NCBI GenBank assembly: GCA_017607445.1
Contig: JAEVHH010000003.1
Span: forward strand, 1,612,001-1,676,000
DNA: 64,000 nt
From: Histoplasma ohiense
Lineage: Eukaryota > Ascomycota > Eurotiomycetes > Onygenales > Ajellomycetaceae
Direction: 5' to 3'
The number at the start of each line of letters is the position of its first letter. Positions within the stretch are counted from its first letter, which is position 1. Both the position numbers and the translations under genes were made by a program. The notes beneath the pieces are model-generated. The model saw only the letters and a list, made by a program, of their open reading frames with translations. It did not search any database and was not told the origin of the DNA. Shown piece after piece: positions 34,452 through 46,830 of the stretch.

Positions 34452-37400
34452 ATCACTAGAACCTCAATCTGTCCATCTCACAAGATATTCTGAGGGTTTG
34501 TTTTTTCATTGTTGTTTTTCAAGAATTTCTTCAACTTGATATTCTTCTTCATCATTGATAAGTTTCAGTTCTGGTTCTGATAGAGCTCCATTTCTGCAGT
34601 TGTATGATTTCAATAAAAATATGTGAAATACAGAATGAATGCTTCTATATGAAGATAGCAGTTCTAGTTTATACACTTGTTTTCTGATGATATTCAGAAT
34701 CTTGAAGAGTTCAACATATTTATGATCAAGTTTGCAAACTGAACACAGCAATTGGAGATTTTTTGCATTGAGTATGATATAGTCATCTATTTTAAATTGT
34801 TGAGGCTTATGTTTTGCATTGTAATAGATTTTCTGTGCTTGTCACATCTTTTGTAGATTCTCAATGAGCTTATGATGTGTTTCCTCAATATATTTCGCGC
34901 AGCTAGCAGCATGTATGACAACCAGTTGTGGTGGTTTGCTGATATTAATTTTCAAATCAGATTGATATCCCATTAAGGCTTCTGTGGGTGCCATTTCAGT
35001 AGAGATATGTTGAGAGATATTGTAAACAAACTGTGCTAGTGATAGTCAGTGTGCTCAGTCATCTTGATGATAGTTGGTAAAGCATTGAAGATAATGTTTC
35101 AAGATTTGATTTTGTTGTTTCATTTGATCATCTGTTTGAGGGTGAAAGGCTGTTGAAAGTTTCTGGTATATGCCTAGCATATAACAAAAGATGGATCAAT
35201 AATGGCTTGTAAACAGCAACTCTCAATTGAATATATGGTTTTTGAATACTTCATAAATTGTATAGAACTTGGTATAAATGATTTCTGCTAGTTCATCAGC
35301 TGTAATGTTTTTGATGCAAGGAATATAGATCATAAACTTGATATATATATCCACAATCACTAAAATTGCATTATAGATTTGATGAAGGAATGTAGAGGCT
35401 GATAAGTCTGTAATAAAATCTATAGTAATGAACTCAAAAGAATTTGATGGTAAGAGAATTGTACTCAATTCTCCATATTGTCTGTGCTGTTTTGACTTTA
35501 CTCTTTGACAAGTATCATAAGTGAATATATAATCTTTGATATTTCTGACTAGCTCATGTCAATAGTATTTGTTCTGAATGCTGTCTATGAACTTTTTTAT
35601 ATCAAAGTGACTCCTCTGCAGATCATCATGATTTGCACTGATAATTTCATCAATGAGTGTCTTTTATTGAGAGACATACACATGACCATCAGCACACAAT
35701 ATATCATTCTCAGAAATTGTTTATAGTATATTTTCAGTGACAGTCATATTCTTCTCTTTTATTTTCTTTCTTTGCTCAGCAGCAAAAGAATCAATCTTCT
35801 GTGCTTTACTCAGAAATGAAATGAAAGATTTGAGCATTTCTGTATATGCTAAGTCCTCAAAAATAGCCTTATTGACTGCAATCTGAGGCATATATTGCTC
35901 AACATGCAATGGAGGGGAAGAGTTTATGTGAGAGATAGAAGACATCAATATATAAAGCACTTTTCACTCATTAAAAGAAGCATTTTGCTCATTAGAAATC
36001 TGTGCACAGACTACATCAGAAGAAATATCATTTTGAAAAGAAGTATCAGCTTCTCAGTCTAATCTAACTTCATGTTTCAGCTTCTGTTGCAGGGTAGATA
36101 ATATAGTTTGATTATTATAGACCTCACTGTAGTCTGTGTGATGACTGAGCCCATCAGCTGAATTCTTTGATTCAGAGTGGTGCAGTAATACAAAATCATA
36201 AGCAGATAAAGCTTCCACTCATCTGATCTGATGTCTGTTCAGTTTCTTAGTCATCATAAAGTACTGCAGATTGACATGATCAGATCAGACTTGAATTGAA
36301 TACTGACTTCTCTTCAGATAGTGTCTTCAATTCTTAAATACTGCTACAATAGTCAAGAGTTCTTTATCATGAGTATCATAATGTATTTCCATATCAATCA
36401 ACTTTCTTAATCAGAAGACAACTGAATGTCAGTACTCATCATTCTGCAACTGTGACAGAATAGCAGTGACTGCAAAAGTGAATGCATTAGATTCAATCTG
36501 AATACACTGAGCTGAATCAAAATGAGCTAATAGAGAAGTATATATAAAGTGTGATTTGAGCTCATTGAAAGTGCTTTGAGCATCTTCTGTTCATATAAAA
36601 GTGGCTTTTCTTTCTCTCTTCTTGCTTTCTTTTATAAGTTCAAATAATGGGGCTGCAATAGAGGAGAAAGACTTAATAAATTGCTGATAGAAATTAGCAA
36701 AGCTCAAGAAGAATTGAACCTCTTTAATTGATTTAGATGTAGATCATTTCACAATAGTGAAGACTCTGTCTGACTTCATCTCAACATCATTTGTATCTAT
36801 AACAAATCTCAGAAATGAGATCTTGTCCACTTCAAATTCACACTTAGAGAGTTTTGCAAATAGATTCACACACTCAAGACATTCTAGCATCTTAGTAACA
36901 TGCACTTTATGTTTCTGCTTTGAATTGGAGAATATGAGAATGTCATTCAAATAGACAACACAATATATATTCAACAAATCAGACAAGGCATTGTTAATAT
37001 ATGCTTGAAATATCACTGAAGCATTAGCTAGTTCAAATGGCATAACTACATATTCAAAATATTCATATCTTATTCTAAAGACTGTCTTTCAACAGTCTTT
37101 TGCTGCTATAAGTATGCAGTGATAGGCATCTTGAAGGTCCAGCTTAGTGAATATCTTGACTTTTGAAAGTCTATCAAGTAATTCACTTATTAGAGACAGA
37201 GGATATTGATTCTTGATGATGATTCAATTTAATCCTCAATAGTCTACACAAAGACAGAGTTCATCATCTTTTTTGAGAACAAAAAAAATCAGTGTATCAG
37301 CTGAGCTACTGAATGATTATATTCACTCTTTATCTAATACATTTTTTAAATATTCTCTTAGAGTGGCTAACTCAGTTTCAGAGAGATTGTATATCAGCAT

Positions 37401-38060
37401 AAAGAGAGATTGTGCATCAGATTCAAGATGTATACAGTGTTTCATTTCTTCTGATCTTTTTGCACTTATAGCAGCTTCTTCTGAGAAGATATGTGTGTAT
37501 GACATGACATAATTGAGTAGATCAGTTGGCAAGTCTGAATACACAGCTGAGAATATATATGAAGCATGTTTTGAGTCTTTTGAATATTCTGTAGATAATA
37601 CTACAAGTATTTCTACTTTAGCTTCTATAAGAACTTCAGCTAAGATATCTTGTTCAGAAATAATTTGAGATTGTTGTTTATCTTCAGAGCTTCTAAAGAA
37701 GAATTGTTCATCTGATCAATCTATAAAAGGATTTGTTTATTTTAATCAAGAAAATTCTAATATAAGATTGTAGTTCTTCATCTTCATTGCATGAAAGAAA
37801 TGAGATGTCTGCTGTGCATTACTCTTGTGATCAGTGACAGTAGTTGCAATGTTATACTCTTCAAAGAAGTGCATTATACATTCATCAATTGACTTGATCA
37901 TTTTGATTTTACAGTGAGCAGCTTCTAGATTGTGATTCTTTGTTCAAAATTCATTGACACAGTTCACTTCTGATTCAGAGTCTACTAGTGTAAGCATTTT
38001 TTGCAGACTCTTAGATGTAGTGAGTTCTACTGTGACAGTGAAGTTTAAGATGTTTTTGCA
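34452..38060 (-). pseudogene. A3 pol: protease, RT, RNase H, integrase, chromodomain start
   Basis: Same domain order as A2. The protease segment lies near 37995-37960. RT keeps YLND in place of YLDD near 36950. RNase H is near 36500-36130, the integrase zinc region near 35680-35510, and the core 35468-35100. The integrase C-terminal part has FHIFLLKSY (open 34751-34506). The chromodomain start is cut by B1 at 34447. Stops are more frequent than in A2, less than in A1. Confidence 0.88.
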
Positions 38061-39439
38061 TTGACTTTCTGTGCTTATGACTGTCATTGTGAGCTGAATG
38101 ATGTGTCTTAAGCATTTTTTGAGTTCTTTGAGTTCTTTGTGTCTTTTGCATTGAATTTTGAGTCAGACTTGGTGTTTTTGGATTTGTCTTTGAGTTGTTT
38201 GAAACATAAATCAATGGTATGTTCTGATCACTTGCAATAACAGCAATATTTCAATCAGATGAAGTCATCAGACTTTGTAGTGTCATTTCATCTGTGTTTG
38301 TTTTGTGATCTATTATCAGCATTATTTCTGTTGTTAAAGCTTTGAATGAGGTTTTTGAAATTTGACTTCTCTTTAAGCTTCTTCTGTCTCTCTGACAGAT
38401 TCAATTCTGTCATTGCAAGTTTATGTAGAGTGGCATTATAGCTTAACTCTTCCAATTTGATTGCATATTTGTTGAATTCTCAGTGAATGGAAGGTAGAAC
38501 TTTCATATAGAGATGTGATTTCCAATGATATTCATTATAAGAATGCTGCAGATGCTCTTCAATTGATTGTAAATATGAAGCAAATTGTTGAACTGTCTGA
38601 TCTTCTTGTTGCTCTGTTTTTCAGTACTGTCTATCAGCATCTTGGAAACTTTTATCTGAATCAGTGATTTGACATTGCATTCAACTAACAAATTCTTTCC
38701 ATGGTGGCAAAGTCTGCATATCATGTGTATGTTGATATCAATGTTGTTGCATCTCAACATTGAAATGAGTAACAGCTTTGATGATCTTTCAATGATTGTA
38801 TTCATTGTAGTAATCAAGATCACTGGCATGGAAAGTGATAGCAGCTGTAACAAAGTTTTCAAATTCTTTCATATTTTGATTTCAGAACTTTTCCATATCT
38901 CTCTGAAAAAAATGATCACTCATATCAGAATCTTGAAGTTCTAATTGTCAAAGTGATATCTGACTATGTCTCTCACTGACAGTAGTCATAATGCTTTTCA
39001 CTAAAATATTGAGTGTTTGTAGTGTGATTTCTGATGGCTCAAGAATATTTGTGATGTTATTGTGATTACTATTCATACTAGTTGTATCTCTACTGTGGTT
39101 TGAATGCACTTCTAGTGTATTTTGAATGACTGGAATTGTTTCATTCAATTCTTGTAGTAAAGTGTTGCACTGCTGTTGAAGTTTTTGCAATTCTTTCTCA
39201 GTCTGTAATTTTTTGATTCTTCTGATCACAGCTATCTTCTCAGTCTCAATTGTGCTGAGATCTTCAGAAGAGATATTCTCTTCTGAACTATACTCAGAGT
39301 TCAATTTCATAGAGAAAGATGATACTTGTTGCACACTTTCAGTGGCAGAAGTGCACATTTCATGGTTTTCTTTCATGATGTTTGTTGCTTCAGATTCAGC
39401 AGTAGCATGAGTACAGTGAATGCTGTGAATAGAGACTAT
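38061..39439 (-). pseudogene. A3 gag, start codon lost
   Basis: Homologous to the A2 gag throughout: coiled coil 39270-39150, capsid-like region 38700-38500, CCHC knuckle near 38255-38215. The initiation codon that is ATG in A2 (17091) and A4 (58456) reads ATA here (39439-39437), a G-to-A change. The next in-frame ATG (MKENHEM, 39376) would delete about 21 residues. Confidence 0.82.
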
Positions 39440-39472
39440 AACTATTACTCAATGAATCATCTCTTGAAGATT

Positions 39473-39486
39473 GAGTGATTAGAAAC
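39473..39486 (-). promoter_or_regulatory. Candidate primer-binding site of A3
   Basis: On the minus strand GTTTCTAATCACTC follows the 5' LTR, identical to A2 and A4. The LTR of this copy keeps AGCGATTAG (39613-39605), which pairs at 8 of 9 positions. The mismatch is a CpG-decay site. Confidence 0.5.
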
Positions 39487-39757
39487 TGTGAGGTGTAGTG
39501 ACAGTGTGAAGAATAACAGTAGAAGATAGTTTATAGTGTAGTGGAGATAATGGTAATATATTGTAGAGTAATATAGTATAGTAGCATAATGTAGCGTAGT
39601 GTAGCTAATCGCTAAGGAAGAAAAGAAAGAGAAAGAAGATGTGCGAAATACATACATTGATATATATATACATATAGAAATAGTGGTAGCGAGAGTATAA
39701 TGAAAAGAGGTAAGAATAAGCAAAGATAATAAGGAAATAATAAACAAGTGCATTACA
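39487..39757 (-). repeat. 5' LTR of A3
   Basis: 271 bp, followed by target copy ATTAT at 39758-39762. Confidence 0.95.
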
Positions 39758-39762
39758 ATTAT

Positions 39763-40168
39763 TCTCTTATTGAGAAGTGCCAACTTTTGATTCTTGAACT
39801 TTGATATTCAAGAATTCAATCTCTTGAGTAACTCAGTCTTGCAGCTGTTTTTCAATATGAGGTTCATCTGAGTTATATCATCTATTTTCATTAAATATAA
39901 CATCTCTTGCTCTTATCATCTTATCTAGATGAGGAATCCAAATTCTAAAGATGTTTGTAGAATCATATTCCACAAGATATTCAATATAAGCTCTGAGATC
40001 AAGCTTCTGTGATCGATTTTGATTAAGAATCTCATTGAGGATTTTTGTGTACACTCAACATCTATAGATATGTAAGTGAGTATAAGAATGTTGTTCAATA
40101 TGAAGATATTTTTCTAGTGCTCAGAGAGGTGATTTCCATTCTAATACCTTAGTAGAGATTCTATTCAG
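39763..40168 (-). pseudogene. Copia D integrase C-terminal part
   Basis: On the minus strand from 40168 it reads LNRISTKVLEWKSPL, then after a TGA ALEKYLHIE, and later a FRIWIPHLDK...RDVIFNE segment near 39950-39890. This is the usual copia integrase C-terminal signature. It joins the IYLLNR of the block ending at 56275 on one side and the linker at 24869 on the other. Stops are TGA and TAA. Confidence 0.82.
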
Positions 40169-40629
40169 TATTATTATTATTATTATTCTTCAATTATAGA
40201 TGCATGCAGTCAGTGACTATGACATCTATCTGAAACACTTCAGAATTTTTCAACTCAAGAATAATTTAATATACAAAGACAATTTAAAACATGTATTATC
40301 AGAATTCCAGCCCAGAATCAAACAACTATTCAAACTGTTCAATCAAAGAAATCAAAATCAAAAGAATGTCAGTAAGTCAACACAACTTAGTTTGAAAATA
40401 AAAGAAATAAACATTGTAAAAGACAGCTTTATTATAACAAGGAAAAGAAAAACCACTGACAACAACTATAACATCAACAAAAAACAAACCAAACTTTTCA
40501 AAACAAATTAAAACTGATCATAAACAACTTAAGAGAGACTTCAAAGCAAGATGAAAAGAAAGACTAAAAGAAAAATCAAAATAAATCAAATTGAAAATCT
40601 GATCTCAATATTTTTAACAGACAATTCAT

Positions 40630-41280
40630 TCAAACTCTTGTAGCAACATTTGATTCTTTCAAATATTCAATTAAAAACTTGTTTCCAGTTTCTGTATTGA
40701 ATAACAGATTCAAACTTAATTGTTTCAATTCAAACTTCTTTCTCAGTTTCAATCTCAATTCTGAATACTTTGCACAAAGTAACAGAAGATGCTCTGGATT
40801 TTCATATAACTGACAATCTAAACATAGACTACTTAAATCATCTCTAAACTTTGTTAAATATGATTTGAAGTAACTATGTTCAAGCTTTAACTGCATTATT
40901 GTAGCAAAAAGTTTCTTTTTACACTTTATTGAACAAGTTTTCCACTTTGACTTTGTTTCAAATCTGAAGTAATGCACACTTTTTCTTTGCATAAGCCAGA
41001 TATCTTGCCATTTTTGCAAACATGATTCTCTTATTTTTCTCTTAATAAAAGCTCATGTTACAATTCTTTGAAAGCAGATTTCTAATTCAGTTGCTTTTTT
41101 TGCAGCTCTATCAGCCATTTCATTGTCATATATACTCATATGAGCAGGCACTCAGTGAAGATGAATAGAACAATTGAATGAGATTTTTCTTTGAATATTT
41201 TGAAGACTTTTCAAAATCAGCTCTAGCATTGACTGTTCACTGCTGATTTTATTACTTTGAAGTCTTTTAAGCTCTGCTTG
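40630..41280 (-). pseudogene. LINE E ORF2 end: RNase H tail and Cys-His region
   Basis: From 41280 it reads the RNase H end with PAHMSIYDNEMADRAAKKA (about 41150-41090), the usual G-x-E-x-A-D-x-x-A signature. A 129-codon open part (41019-40630) follows, with C-x2-C-x7-H-x4-C (CLDCQLYENPEHLLLLC) near 40825-40775. This terminal cluster follows RNase H in many fungal Tad1/I-clade LINEs. Only one in-frame stop lies before the end, so this piece is less decayed than the gypsy copies. Confidence 0.8.
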
Positions 41281-41551
41281 TGTAAGAGATGGTTGTAGGT
41301 ATAATTATGGGAGTAGTGTGAAGTATGTATATAGAATGTTAAGAAGATAGCAATCTCTATTATTCAAAGCTAATCACTGATCTCCTAATATCTATGGATA
41401 TCAGCGAGCATTATATAGACGACCACCACACACTACAGCTGCCTATGGTGCTGTGTGCTATGTCCCTCCTCATTAATTCTGACATGTTCTGTGTTCTTCT
41501 ATCGCCACATAGCTATTTCCTAATATAGATATCTCTGTTGTGTCTATTACA
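41281..41551 (-). repeat. 3' LTR of B3
   Basis: 271 bp, inverted relative to B2 LTRs; TGTAAGAG...CTATTACA on the plus strand. Confidence 0.95.
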
Positions 41552-41634
41552 ATTATCTCCCTTCTTCAAAGGCCTGGTCTTCAGAGCTTTTTACTGTGAT
41601 GTGTGAAGTTTGTAATATGTGCTGTGTGGTTGAT

Positions 41635-41905
41635 TGTAATAGGCGCAACGGAGATATCTATATTAGGAAATAGCTATGTGGCGATAGAAGAACACAGAAC
41701 ACACCAGAATTAATGAGAAGGAGTATAGCGCACGGCACCATAGACAGCCATAGCACATGGAGGTCGCCTATATAATGCTCACTGATATCCATAGATATTA
41801 GAAGATCAGCAATTAGCTTTGAATAATAGAGATTGCTACCTTCTTAACATTCTATATGCATACTTCACACTACTTCTATAATTATACCTACAACCATCTC
41901 TTACA
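41635..41905 (+). repeat. 5' LTR of B2
   Basis: 271 bp. TATATAA at 41769-41775 and AGCAATTAG at 41808-41816, decayed from AGCGATTAG. Confidence 0.95.
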
Positions 41906-41918
41906 ATTCTAATCACTC
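41906..41918 (+). promoter_or_regulatory. Candidate self-priming site of B2
   Basis: ATTCTAATCACTC immediately after the LTR; pairs with the AGYGATTAG family of sites in B LTRs. Confidence 0.5.
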
Positions 41919-42010
41919 TAAACTTTATTTGAGTGGTCCGTTGTTACACACACCTACAATAAAGCACACAACATTAGTTAAAACATGCAACATTAGTTAA
42001 AATATGCAAG

Positions 42011-43070
42011 ATGATCTCAACACACACAAGATCTCTTGAAAACCAACCTGAATCCTCTACTGCCTCCAATGATCACAATGCACATTTGCAACAGTTGAAT
42101 GATCAAATCCATGAATGAGAGCAGCAATTAGCTATTCTGCATGCACAACAGCAGCTCAACAAGTTGGAAGTGCAGATTCATAGAGATACTCTTATCAAGT
42201 CTCAATTAATTCAGAATACCACCACAGAACCACTGCAAAATCAATCTGTGAACAATATGAATGATGATAATGAAACACCACTGAGGTTGGAGATTAAGGA
42301 CTATTATTGAGGAAAAAATATGTTAGAATTCAAGAACTATAAAGATTGCATGCTGACTCTCTTTACACATCACTGCTGATATTATTGAAAGAAAGAACAC
42401 AAGATAAATGATGCTAAACTCTATCTTGATGCCCATATTAAGCAGAAATGGTTGAATTTTGTATCATCATATGAGAGACATGGAGGAGCAACATCATTGA
42501 CTTTTGATGATATGTTATCACACCTAGAAATGCAAATTAACAATCCACAGAATCAGCACTGATTGACAAGCCAAAAATTTCAAGATGCAAAGCAACAAGA
42601 ATGGCAATCAATACACAATTTCTCTAAATATCTCAAAGACTGAGAATACTACTTACCCCCATATAGTGAAGAACAAAGAATGGATAACTTGCATAGTAAG
42701 ATGTTGAAGGTATTACACACTGAACTCAACTATTGAAATCAAGAGCCTCAGAACTACAAAGAGTTGCTTTGAACTCTACAGACTCTTGAGAAAAATATGT
42801 CAGAGTGACAGTGTGCTATCCACAAAGAAAGACCTGCAATATTCATAGAGAATCAGTGTCATTCTGATAAATCTAGCAATCATCAGAACAAGAGGAAACA
42901 AGAGAAACAAACAGATTCAACTGAACAAACCAAAAAAGATAAATATAACTGAATGAAGAAGTGTTCTCACTGTCATAAGAAGGGTCATGTTGCAAATGAT
43001 TGTTGAATGTTACACCTTGAAAAGTGCAATCAAGTTCAACAAGTAAAAAACCAGCAATTCCAATTGTAGA
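42011..43070 (+). pseudogene. B2 gag with CCHC zinc knuckle
   Basis: Starts MISTHTRSLENQPESS at 42011. It has a coiled coil, an acidic stretch ending NETPLRLEIKDYY and a capsid-like region (LPPYSEEQRMDN near 42655). The knuckle C-x2-C-x4-H-x4-C (CSHCHKKGHVANDC) lies at about 42963-43004. Roughly ten in-frame stops, nearly all TGA. Confidence 0.82.
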
Positions 43071-46000
43071 AGCAGCTGCTGCATTGAAAATACAAACAAC
43101 TAGACTGCAAGATAAACAATTATTGATGATGAATATGTGGATGCTGACAGAAGCAGAATGGTCGATGGTGTGAACACTAGTGGATTCTGATGTGAATGTG
43201 AACTTCATGTCTCACATCTGAGCATCAAAATATTTCTCAAAGGCAGAAGGTAAACCAAAAGTGGTGGAAGCAGTTGATAATCATAAGATTAAATCATATG
43301 AACAACAAAGAGCTGCAATGAAGATTATCAATGATGAACACATCCTCTGAGAAGGATTCCACCATTTCAAAAAGACTGACATTAGTGAATATGATGTAAT
43401 TTTGGGCATGCTGTGATTGAAAGCTGTGAACTCTGATATCAACTGGGTGTGAAGATGCTGAATCTATAGAAAAGTGTCAAATATTAACCATATGCACCTG
43501 AATACTGCTAAAGAATTCACAACATTAATTGATGATGGTAATATTATATTCACTGCTTTATCATTACAAGCTGCGAGTGCAGCAACTGAGCCAAATATCC
43601 CAGATGATTATAAAGATTATCTTGATGTATTCTGAGAAGACATATCTGATGCAGAACATGCACCTCATGATCATGTCATAGAGCTCAAACCTGGCAAGAA
43701 ACCCTCATACCAACTGATATATAACTTATCATCTCAAGAACTCTCTGTCCTTCAAGAATATATTGAAAAGGCATTAGAGAAGAATTGAATACATCCATCC
43801 AAGAGCCCAGCTGGCACACCAGTGTTATTCACATCAAAGAAAGATGGAACTCTGCATCTTTGTGTAGATTATCAAGAATTGAATGAAATAACAGTCAAGA
43901 ATTGATATCCACTGCTCTTGATAAGTGAAATACTTGATAGATTAGCAGATGCCAAAATATATATGCAACTGAATCTGAGAGATGTGTATCATAGAATTCA
44001 CATATGAGCAGAGGATGAATGAAAAACAGCATTTCAAACACAATATAGACACTTTGAATATCTAGTCTTATCTTTTGAGCTAATCAATGCCTCTGTGACC
44101 TTTCAATCTTATATCAACAAAGCCCTCAGCAACCTTTTAGATGTATATTGCATGGCTTATCTTGACAATATCATAATCTATTCAAACACACTTGATGAAC
44201 ATGTCGTCCATGTTAAGAATGTGCTGGAACAGTTAAGGCGATGGAGACTATATGCCAAACTTAGTAAGTGTACATTCCACACAACAGAAATTGGATTTTT
44301 GGGTTTTGTGGTTACCATGCAGAGCATTACTGTTGAGAAACATCACATCAACACAATTCTAGATTGATCAGAACCACAAACTATAAACAAATTGCAAATA
44401 TTTCTAGAATTCATCAATTTCTATCATTGATTCATATACAAGTTCTTGATAATAACAGCACCTCTGACTGAATTGTTAAAAGGTTATGAAATAAAAAGAG
44501 GGAAGAATAACACATCTGTTCAGTTAGATGATAACTGCAAGCACACAATTTTGCAGTTAAAAGAATGCTTTACAAAAGCATCATTGTTGATCCACTTTGA
44601 TCCACAGTGAAAACTCCATATAGAAACAGACAGATCTGATGTTACAATCACCACAGTAATATCACAATTAATGAATGATGATCACTGACACTCAATCACA
44701 TTTTGGTCTAGAAAGCTCACAGAAACAGAAAGATGTTATCAAATATATGATCTAGAAATGTTATCAATTGTAGAAGCTTTCAGACAATGACATCACTACT
44801 TACACAGTAGCAGGCACTCAATAACTGTTTTATCTGATCATGTCAATCTTCAGTGCTTCATGACAATGAAGCAGCTAAATGAGTGTCAGATTCACTGGAT
44901 GGAAATACTCTCAGCATTTGATTTTGAAATAGAGCATCATTCTGAAAAAAATAATCCTGCAGATGCATCAAGTCATTGCTCAGATTTTGTAAAACACACA
45001 GCTCTCTTGACAGAGCTCTCTATTCTGCAAGAGAAGCTGTGTAAGAGGATCTTTAAGTCACTAAAGACAAAAGAAAATACAAAGTTAGATCAATGTGTCA
45101 AGATGATGTGAAAAGATCTGCAAGTTAATGAAAATTGTTGAATGAAGAGATCTGTAGTCATTGATGACAACAACCTCTGCAGAATAAAGAACACATCTGT
45201 GGATGAGAATGAAATTGCAGATGTTACAGAGTTAAATCTAGAAACTCTGATGCCACAGATTCTAGCTGTCAAGATATTTGAGTCTGAGACAGTCTATTAC
45301 AAAGAGATAGCTGAATCTATCATCAAACTCTTACTGCAGATTCAGAATAGAGACATCAGTATATCTGAACTTCACAGAAGACTAGAGATGAGTGATACTA
45401 GTGTAGATAATTATTCAATCTGAGCAGTAGATAAAGATGATCTGCTCAGAAAAGATGATAAAGTCTACATATCACAAGATAAGACTATAAAGCATGAAAT
45501 AATGAAAATGAATCACAATGATCTCCAAGGTGGCCATTTTGGACATGACAAAATCATCAAAGTGATCAAATGCAAGTACTTGTGGCATGATATGAGTGAT
45601 GAGATTGCAGAATATGTGAGAACTTGTGATGTTTGCCAACACATCAAGATACTGTGGCACAAGCTGTACAGGTTGCTACAACCACATTCAGTGTCAGATA
45701 AGAAATGACATACAATTAGCATGGACTTTATTGAAGGCCTGTCAGATAATAAAAAGAGAAGTCAAACCTATAATGCTATTGTCATATTTGTTGATTTATT
45801 CATCAAATGAGCCATAATTGTGCCCACATCTTCAGAGCTAGATGCAGAAGAACTCACAGATATTATTGTATGAAGAGTTGTGAAGAACTTTGATCTATCT
45901 GCAAACATTATTAGCAACCAAGATTCATTAATAAATAGCAAGTTTTGATTGACATTATGTTATCTGCTTCATGTCTGATGAAAATTATCAACAGCATTCC

Positions 46001-46830
46001 ACCCGCAAACCAATGGCCAGACAGAACAATTGAACCAGATGATTGAACATTATCTTCACACATATTGCAGCTATCAGCAAGATAATTGGATAGAATGGAT
46101 TCCTCTGATGCAATGAGCATATAACAACATCTTCCATGCATCAATAAAAATGACATCATCTGAAGCAATGATCAGCTGACCAACTGAACTTTGCATAGAC
46201 ATGGAACCCCCAAGCATGGGTGTGTCAAAATCAGTGATGGAACAAGTGGAATGGATGAAGCAAGTGGAGAACAAAATTCAAGAATGTCTGGAAGCTGTCA
46301 AAGCAGCTGAGAAAAAGTATTATGATCAGCATCATATATCAAAAAACTTTAAGATAGAGGACTGGGTAATGCTGCATGCAAAAAATATATTCATCTTGCA
46401 ACCCTCACTCAAACTAAATCATCAATTTTTGGGTCTCTTCCAAATAATTGATATCCACAGTACACAGGCATACAAACTGAAACTCACACTGCAATATAAA
46501 GAAATTCATTCTGTATTCCATGTTTCCCTTCTCAAATCATATCACACGCGCGACGGACAAATCCCACAAGCAGAATCAATAATTATAGATGCACAAGAGA
46601 AATGAAAAGTTGAAGCTATATTAGACAAACATCAGTACCACAGTCAAACTCAATATCTTGTCAAATGAAAAGATTGTACAGACACAGATAATTCTTGAAA
46701 ATCTGAGAAAAACTTGATGAACAGCCAGAAGTACTTGAAACAGTTTAATAAAATCTATCAGAAGTCAGTCAGTAAATGAAAACAAAGAAGATGACAATGA
46801 CTGCTGAATATACTTATTCCACTCAGAGAT
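43071..46830 (+). pseudogene. B2 pol: protease, RT, RNase H, integrase, chromodomain
   Basis: Protease segment LVDSDVNVNFMS near 43180-43215. RT has the catalytic motif YLDN at about 44158-44169, one G-to-A from YLDD. RNase H spans about 44590-45000. An integrase zinc region (HFGHDKIIKVIK...TCDVCQHIK) lies at 45535-45650. The core includes MDFIEGL (45721) and HPQTNGQTEQ (about 46003). A 134-codon open part (46201-46605) has WVMLHAKNI and FHVSLLKSYH. The chromodomain (QYLVK, stop, KD) lies near 46650-46720. Pol ends almost exactly where the antisense gene ends (46823), so the two are tail-to-tail. Confidence 0.92.

Larger units (their letters stand above)
24875..39757 (-). mobile_element. Element A copy 3 (A3), with nested B1 and a doubled LTR
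   Basis: ATTAT target duplications at 24870-24874 and 39758-39762. On the minus strand: 5' LTR 39757-39487, gag, pol, B1 insertion in the chromodomain, pol tail, antisense gene region, polypurine tract, 3' LTR, and a second LTR. Positions 25437-25959 are the upstream region of the antisense gene. Positions 26709-27027 are the spacer between convergent genes. Its LTRs are 271 bp, seven shorter than those of A2. Confidence 0.93.

Noticed and set aside
40200..40511. 103-codon Lys/Asn-rich open frame on the plus strand next to LINE E 3' end
   Set aside because: It lies antisense in the LINE 3' untranslated region, is AT-rich and Lys/Asn-rich by composition, and has no sister copy to show conservation.
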